From Hypholoma sublateritium FD-334 SS-4 (lineage: Eukaryota > Basidiomycota > Agaricomycetes > Agaricales > Strophariaceae), in assembly GCA_000827495.1 (NCBI GenBank), contig KN817614.1, positions 93,322-157,321 on the forward strand: a stretch of DNA of 64,000 nucleotides, given 5' to 3'. The notes under the pieces are model-generated. The model was not told where the DNA came from, did not search any database, and saw nothing but the letters and a program-made list of their open reading frames with translations. A program made the position numbers and the translations under genes. Shown here piece by piece: positions 59,526 through 64,000 of this stretch (the stretch's first letter is position 1; each line of letters opens with the position of its first letter).

Positions 59526-61800
59526 GGCACGCCGACGCCGACTTCGATGAAAAGAGTTCTCTTTTCCGACGTGGGGCTACCATCACCGTGCGCATCGACG
59601 TGAGCAGACTTCCAGGCGGTATGCATCTCCCTTGGTACCTCTACTCGTGCCGAAGTGCTTCTCAGGCCACGAATCTAGCACACCGAAAGGAATATCTCAT
59701 ACTTTTTTCCACAAATGCACCGACGTCCGAACTCCAATGACAACGTAATGCGTTTTTTTCTTTATGATTACCGCTCTCGTCAGTGCTCACCGGGTTTCAA
59801 GCATCGTACCTGCTTTGCTCACGCTTGGAAACGAAAGACTTGTACGACCGTCCGCGCACCGCAGTTGCCATCCACATTCACACAATATCCATCCAGCACA
59901 CCGACCCCGAGGAATGTTGATGCGCCGCTGAGACGTATGGCAATTGTAATCGAGGGACCGCGCCATGTGATATGGGCGGTTGAAGCACACCGGAGTCCCG
60001 CCGCCCTTCGGATCTCGCCCTCTGGGTTGATTCTTTGTCTGGATTATTAGGTGTTACGGGCGGTTGAAGCACACGGGGCTTGAAGCTTGAGCTGTTTTAT
60101 GCCTCTCGCTCTCGGTATGGAATATGTTGATGGATTCATTCAACGAGCCAATGTTAATATATCGCAACGTGGTGAGTACCGACCTGTGCCGACCCTCCCA
60201 ACTCCCGCAATTACCGCATTAATCCGTCATACACGAAGGCTTACAACATTACATTTTTACGGCCTCCCTGTAGCGCGTGTCGACGTTTGGCCGTCCTCTC
60301 TCGTCGGTGGTCCTGTGTCCGTCGCTCTGCGATACTGCGGATAATGGCGCTGTTCTTGTGCAATGGCGCCTGCATCGCCTGCAATAACGTGAGACATCGA
60401 CAGCGCCGTTCCATTCGTTCCGGGCTCATCATTCCTTCCAGTTCATCTGCGCTGGTGTCTTACTTACTTGGTGCGCAGCCCACGAAGATATCGCGATGCT
60501 GTACCACAGCTGCGATATGTGCGTATACCGCGGAACTTGTCGAATGCGTCGCACCGGTCAGTAAATTTAGATTCCCTTACTTTCGGCAGTCCTCTCTTGG
60601 ACATTGTCGCCCTATGCTTGTCGTGCGTCTTGCGTCTTCCGCTTCGTAGCACGCCGCTCTGCGCGTACACTGCTGGGCAGTGCTTCCAGGCCAGCGCGGA
60701 TTGTGCACCAAAATATGACACGGGCGATGATGAAATATCAATATCAAAGTGGCCGCTCATGTCACATAACCTTCTTTTGTACAATCAGGAAGGCGCCTAT
60801 GCTGTCTGAGCCTGCGCCCTTCTACTTGTATCAGAAAATAACCTCGTGTACGTTTCCATGGGATTCAGGCGCTCTGCACGTTGTCGGACGCAGCATACCT
60901 TTGGGACACCAAGTATACGACTGTCCATGGGAACGGTGGGACATCTGCATAAGTGAGTGAACGTTGGATCTCGAAAGCAATGATGGAAGGTTACCCATTG
61001 CAGGATATCTATCCAGATACAATTATATATGTATGACAGTGAGAACCAAATATAAGTACTTGGCGACTGACCCTCTGCTCCGTACATCAAGCCAACAATA
61101 TTGAAGCGCACAGCTATACATACAATCGTACGCAGGACGTGCGGGAGTGGGTACATGGCCTGGGAAGCTGTCTATCGGGTGGGTCGTATGCTGAGCATAT
61201 GGTCGTTTGATGCGATGAAGCACCTGTATCTCGAATGCGAATAAAATGCAGCGAAATGGCGCACCGTGCATTCACTGACAGTGCGTAGAGAATAAAAGTA
61301 AAGGGTGCACGTGGCTCTATCAAGCGGGCGGACTGTATGTGCGGGCATCTATCGCGCGCTTAACCTCGAGCGACCGATCGGATAGACGTTCAAAGAAGCG
61401 CTCTCTCGTTCTTGACGAGTAAGTCTAATTGATTTGGTGAGTATAACGGGTCGCTGCCAGTCAGCGGTAGAGCTTAGAGCTTAGAAACTCACAGATGTTC
61501 TGGTTCTATTGATAGTGTAGAAGTGTGCTATGTCAGCTCTGAGCTATGAATAAATTGAAAAAAGCGGAGCATAATTTTAAATCGACACCCCTTCGAAATA
61601 AGTAAGGTTCGCCAAAAAAAACATTAGACAATAACTTGATCTCCTATTCTTCCCATGGCTCTCGCAAGGTTCAACTTGAATACTCGCGGAAACTCGAGCG
61701 GTCGGCGTTGTGTTTGTCGAGATGCGGGATGTATGGCGGTCCGTTTGGGGAAAAATTCCCGAAATATTTTTACTTACCCCTGAAACACTTTCTCTGATAA
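59526..61800. other. unassigned region
   Basis: No supported gene. Frames at 60287-60649, 60604-60960 and 60797-61156 (minus) are of moderate length but lack recognisable domains. Just before the minisatellite, the AT content rises (61500-61800). Confidence 0.3.
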
Positions 61801-61826
61801 TTGAATCATCAATTATATCTATTCAA

Positions 61827-62060
61827 GGTGCACGTTATAACTTTTACAGTGCGCACGAATAAATTTAAAGTGCGCGTGAAGACATTGCTGTGCGCGGATT
61901 TCTTTTTGGGTGCGCGTGAATACATTTCACTGCGCGTGTTTATATTTTTGCATGCGCAGAAATACATTATGGTGCGCAGATTTATTTCTTGCGTGCGCCG
62001 AAAAACATTAGGTGCGCAGATTTATTTTACAGGTGCGCCGAAACATCTGTGATAGTGTAC
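61827..62060 (+). repeat. degenerate minisatellite, about 20-bp unit in an approximately 41-bp dimer
   Basis: About ten units, each starting gtgcgc or tgcgc and followed by an AT-rich half. Two alternating subtypes are visible: gtgcgcgtgaatacattt and gtgcgcagatttatttctt. Units are 19-22 bases long. The array is open in one frame (61801-62052), giving repeats such as VRRFIS and GAREYIS, but this is a by-product of the unit rather than evidence of a protein. Confidence 0.85.
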
Positions 62061-63765
62061 GAGGGAGTGAAGCCGATAAGCCGTGCTTANCTAATTGATC
62101 CGAAGCGGCATAAGGAGCGCCTGTGCCGCTTGCGCCGTCCACTGTTTGGCTGATGCCCACGCTTCAACCGAGTCGCTGTCTTTGTCTCTTNGTGCGCCTT
62201 GATGAGCNCGCCACCGAACGATTTAATGGAGTAATAGAATTATATAAAACAAGATTTACGAAGGCGCTCCCGTGCCGGACACCGGCGCGCTCAGCGTTTG
62301 CTCAGCGTCGTCAACAGGTGCAGGCCTCGCGCATCGGCTACGGTAGGGCGAAGTACATTTAACTAGAGCACGAGATGCTAGCTCTACTCCGGAAGGAGGA
62401 TTCGGGGACTAGTAGGCGTCGTGCAGCACGTATAGGTTACGTCACCTCAAGCGCGGCCGTTGCAGGTGCCACGCAACGGCGGGCGTTCGCTCCTTGCCCT
62501 GCGCTGTCAATCGTGAAGCTCGCAATGGATTGGGGGGCACTGATGACGAGAGGATATCCGGTACATACAGGGCCTTTCACAACATGCTCCGTCTTCGCCG
62601 TTATTCAGAACATGCCCAATAACGAGCGGGACGCGCGCTGCTGCACTTCAGACGCCAACTTAGGCAGACGCAGGCGCACGGCGCGCGACCTTTACCACGA
62701 AGCTGCCCAAGGTAGTACTGGTTAATGTTCCAGCACAGCATTCAGGAATGAACAGGTGCGATAAGAGCGCGCCTCACCCGGGACTCCCGCCCGGCGTATA
62801 AGCCCTGGATGTACTGGATTTCCCTTCTTCATCCACGTCCCCCAATCCATTGAGAGTGTCGAGATCGACAGCGCGGAGCAAAGAGCGAATGCCCGTCGCC
62901 CGCCATGCGCGACACCTGCAACGGCCGCATTTGAGGTGACGTGGCCTTCACCTGCTGCATGACGCGTACTAGTTTCTGAATCCTCCTTGCGGGGCGCTGA
63001 TGCATGCGCTACGCTCTACGGTAGAGCTAGTATCTTGTGCTAAAGTTAATGGTACTTCACCCACAACCTAGCCGATGTGCGAGGCCTGCATTGTTGACGG
63101 CGTTGCCAGTGTGCAAACGCTGAGCGCGCCGGTGTCCGGCACGGCGGAAGCGCCATCGTAAACATACCTGTCCCACGTTCCATAACTGAAGAAGCTATAG
63201 AATTGAACTGCTGTTGGTGTGACAGGTGGGGAGCCAGGGGGGCTGTTCTAGACAAGGGAGCTACAGTTGACAGTGATAGTAGACGTACCCAGGTGTGGTT
63301 AGTTCAATGGACTATTCAGGATCGATATCCACACTATTGGCACTATTATATGTATTCTACATTTTGACTGAGCAGATTTTATATCAGAAAGGGAGCGGGA
63401 TGAAAGCGCGATAGGCGCACGGCTAGGCTCGATTTTGGACCGGCTCTGTCTCGCAGTGTGCGCAGTGCCGTGGCTGACGGGAACCTGCCGCTCATGCTGG
63501 ATATGCGTTTTCGGAGCCCTAGCAGAGCTACGCCCAACTCACGTGCAGTGGTGTACAGAGCAGAGAGCGCATCGTGGCGTGATGATCACGGGCGCCTAAC
63601 GAGACGAGGGAGGCGGAGTACTTATGGCACAGGCCAAACAATGGACGGCGTTCCTGGCAGAGGCTCGTCTAGCGTTGATCAGATCAATTAGATAAGCACG
63701 GCTTGTCGGCTTCTCTCCTTCGATGACGATCACAAATGTTTCGGCGTACTTGTAAAATAAATCCG
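62005..63765. repeat. large diverged inverted repeat (foldback) with an asymmetric right arm
   Basis: The left arm (about 62005-62570) and right arm (about 62805-63765) are reverse complements in ordered blocks. cggatttattttaca..gcgccgaaacat pairs with 63720-63760, agccgtgcttanctaattgatc with 63678-63700, the ccggacaccggcgcgctc block (62276) with 63121-63145, and cccccaatccattg (62841) with 62523-62536. The right arm holds about 400 extra bases (63190-63600) absent from the left. The spacer is about 62571-62804. Ambiguous bases stand at 62090, 62191 and 62208, all in the left arm. Confidence 0.8.
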
Positions 63766-64000
63766 CGCTGATACGCTGTCGAGCGTTCTACGTGCGGACA
63801 CTGGCGACGAGCAAACAAGAACAAACACGAGCACGCAGAGGCTCGACGAAGGTGCGTACGGGGGCGAGGTTGTTTCACAAGGCTTCTAACCAACAGGGAT
63901 TTCCTTAGTCCAGGTGTAAGCTACCACGCTAGCTTCAAACCACCGGAGAGCGCGAGGATACGAGATAACAAGCACGAGAGCGCGGCTGCGCAATGAGACG
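63766..64000. other. right edge of the window, nothing identified
   Basis: No frame, repeat block or motif is recognised outside the foldback. Confidence 0.35.

Noticed and set aside
62375..62725. 116-codon ORF in the foldback
   Set aside because: The opposite arm carries the same DNA with several indels that break the frame, so it is probably not a gene.

Overview
The window looks like nuclear DNA of a filamentous basidiomycete, most likely an Agaricomycete of the polypore type. Genes are cut by many short introns (about 40-70 bp, GT..AG). One gene encodes a polyporopepsin-like secreted aspartic protease. There is a QDE-2-type Argonaute and a tandem family of compact NACHT (STAND) NTPases typical of mushroom-forming fungi. 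I rebuilt gene models by hand from reading frame, splice sites and paralogue comparison, so exon borders are inferences from sequence, not transcript data.

Layout. 1-7.6 kb holds a possible 3' exon of a minus-strand gene, a 10-exon aspartic protease (2618-4357), a CVNH (cyanovirin-N homology) secreted protein on the minus strand (5369-5833) and a small secreted cysteine-containing protein (7187-7578). 7.7-18.3 kb is an array of long, CpG-rich composite direct repeats with no convincing gene. 19.4-23.7 kb is a complete, intron-dense Argonaute gene on the minus strand with the catalytic tetrad intact. 24.6-29.7 kb is more of the same repeat array, ending against a broken NACHT gene (29765-30250). 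32.3-32.9 kb holds another small secreted protein. 33.3-37.35 kb holds two more partial repeat copies. From 38 to 57.8 kb there are four intact paralogous NACHT genes on the plus strand (38018-40028, 44861-46758, 51130-53067, 55862-57765). They share one four-exon structure and alternate with degenerate, partly duplicated flanking DNA. One polytopic membrane-protein gene (40235-41513, minus) sits convergent to the first NACHT gene. 58-64 kb is mostly unassigned, with a 20/41-bp minisatellite (61.8-62.06 kb) leading into a large diverged foldback (inverted repeat, 62.0-63.77 kb) that contains ambiguous bases.

How the parts may relate. The NACHT cluster has the look of a fungal innate-immunity or allorecognition locus: tandem paralogues, one pseudogene, and a short conserved N-terminal motif in its own exon. 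The Argonaute lies between two blocks of the direct-repeat family, so a small-RNA gene is physically embedded in repeats of the kind such a pathway could silence. Three secreted-protein genes, each with a TATA box 57-80 bp upstream of the start codon, are scattered among these. A functional link between the modules is inference only.
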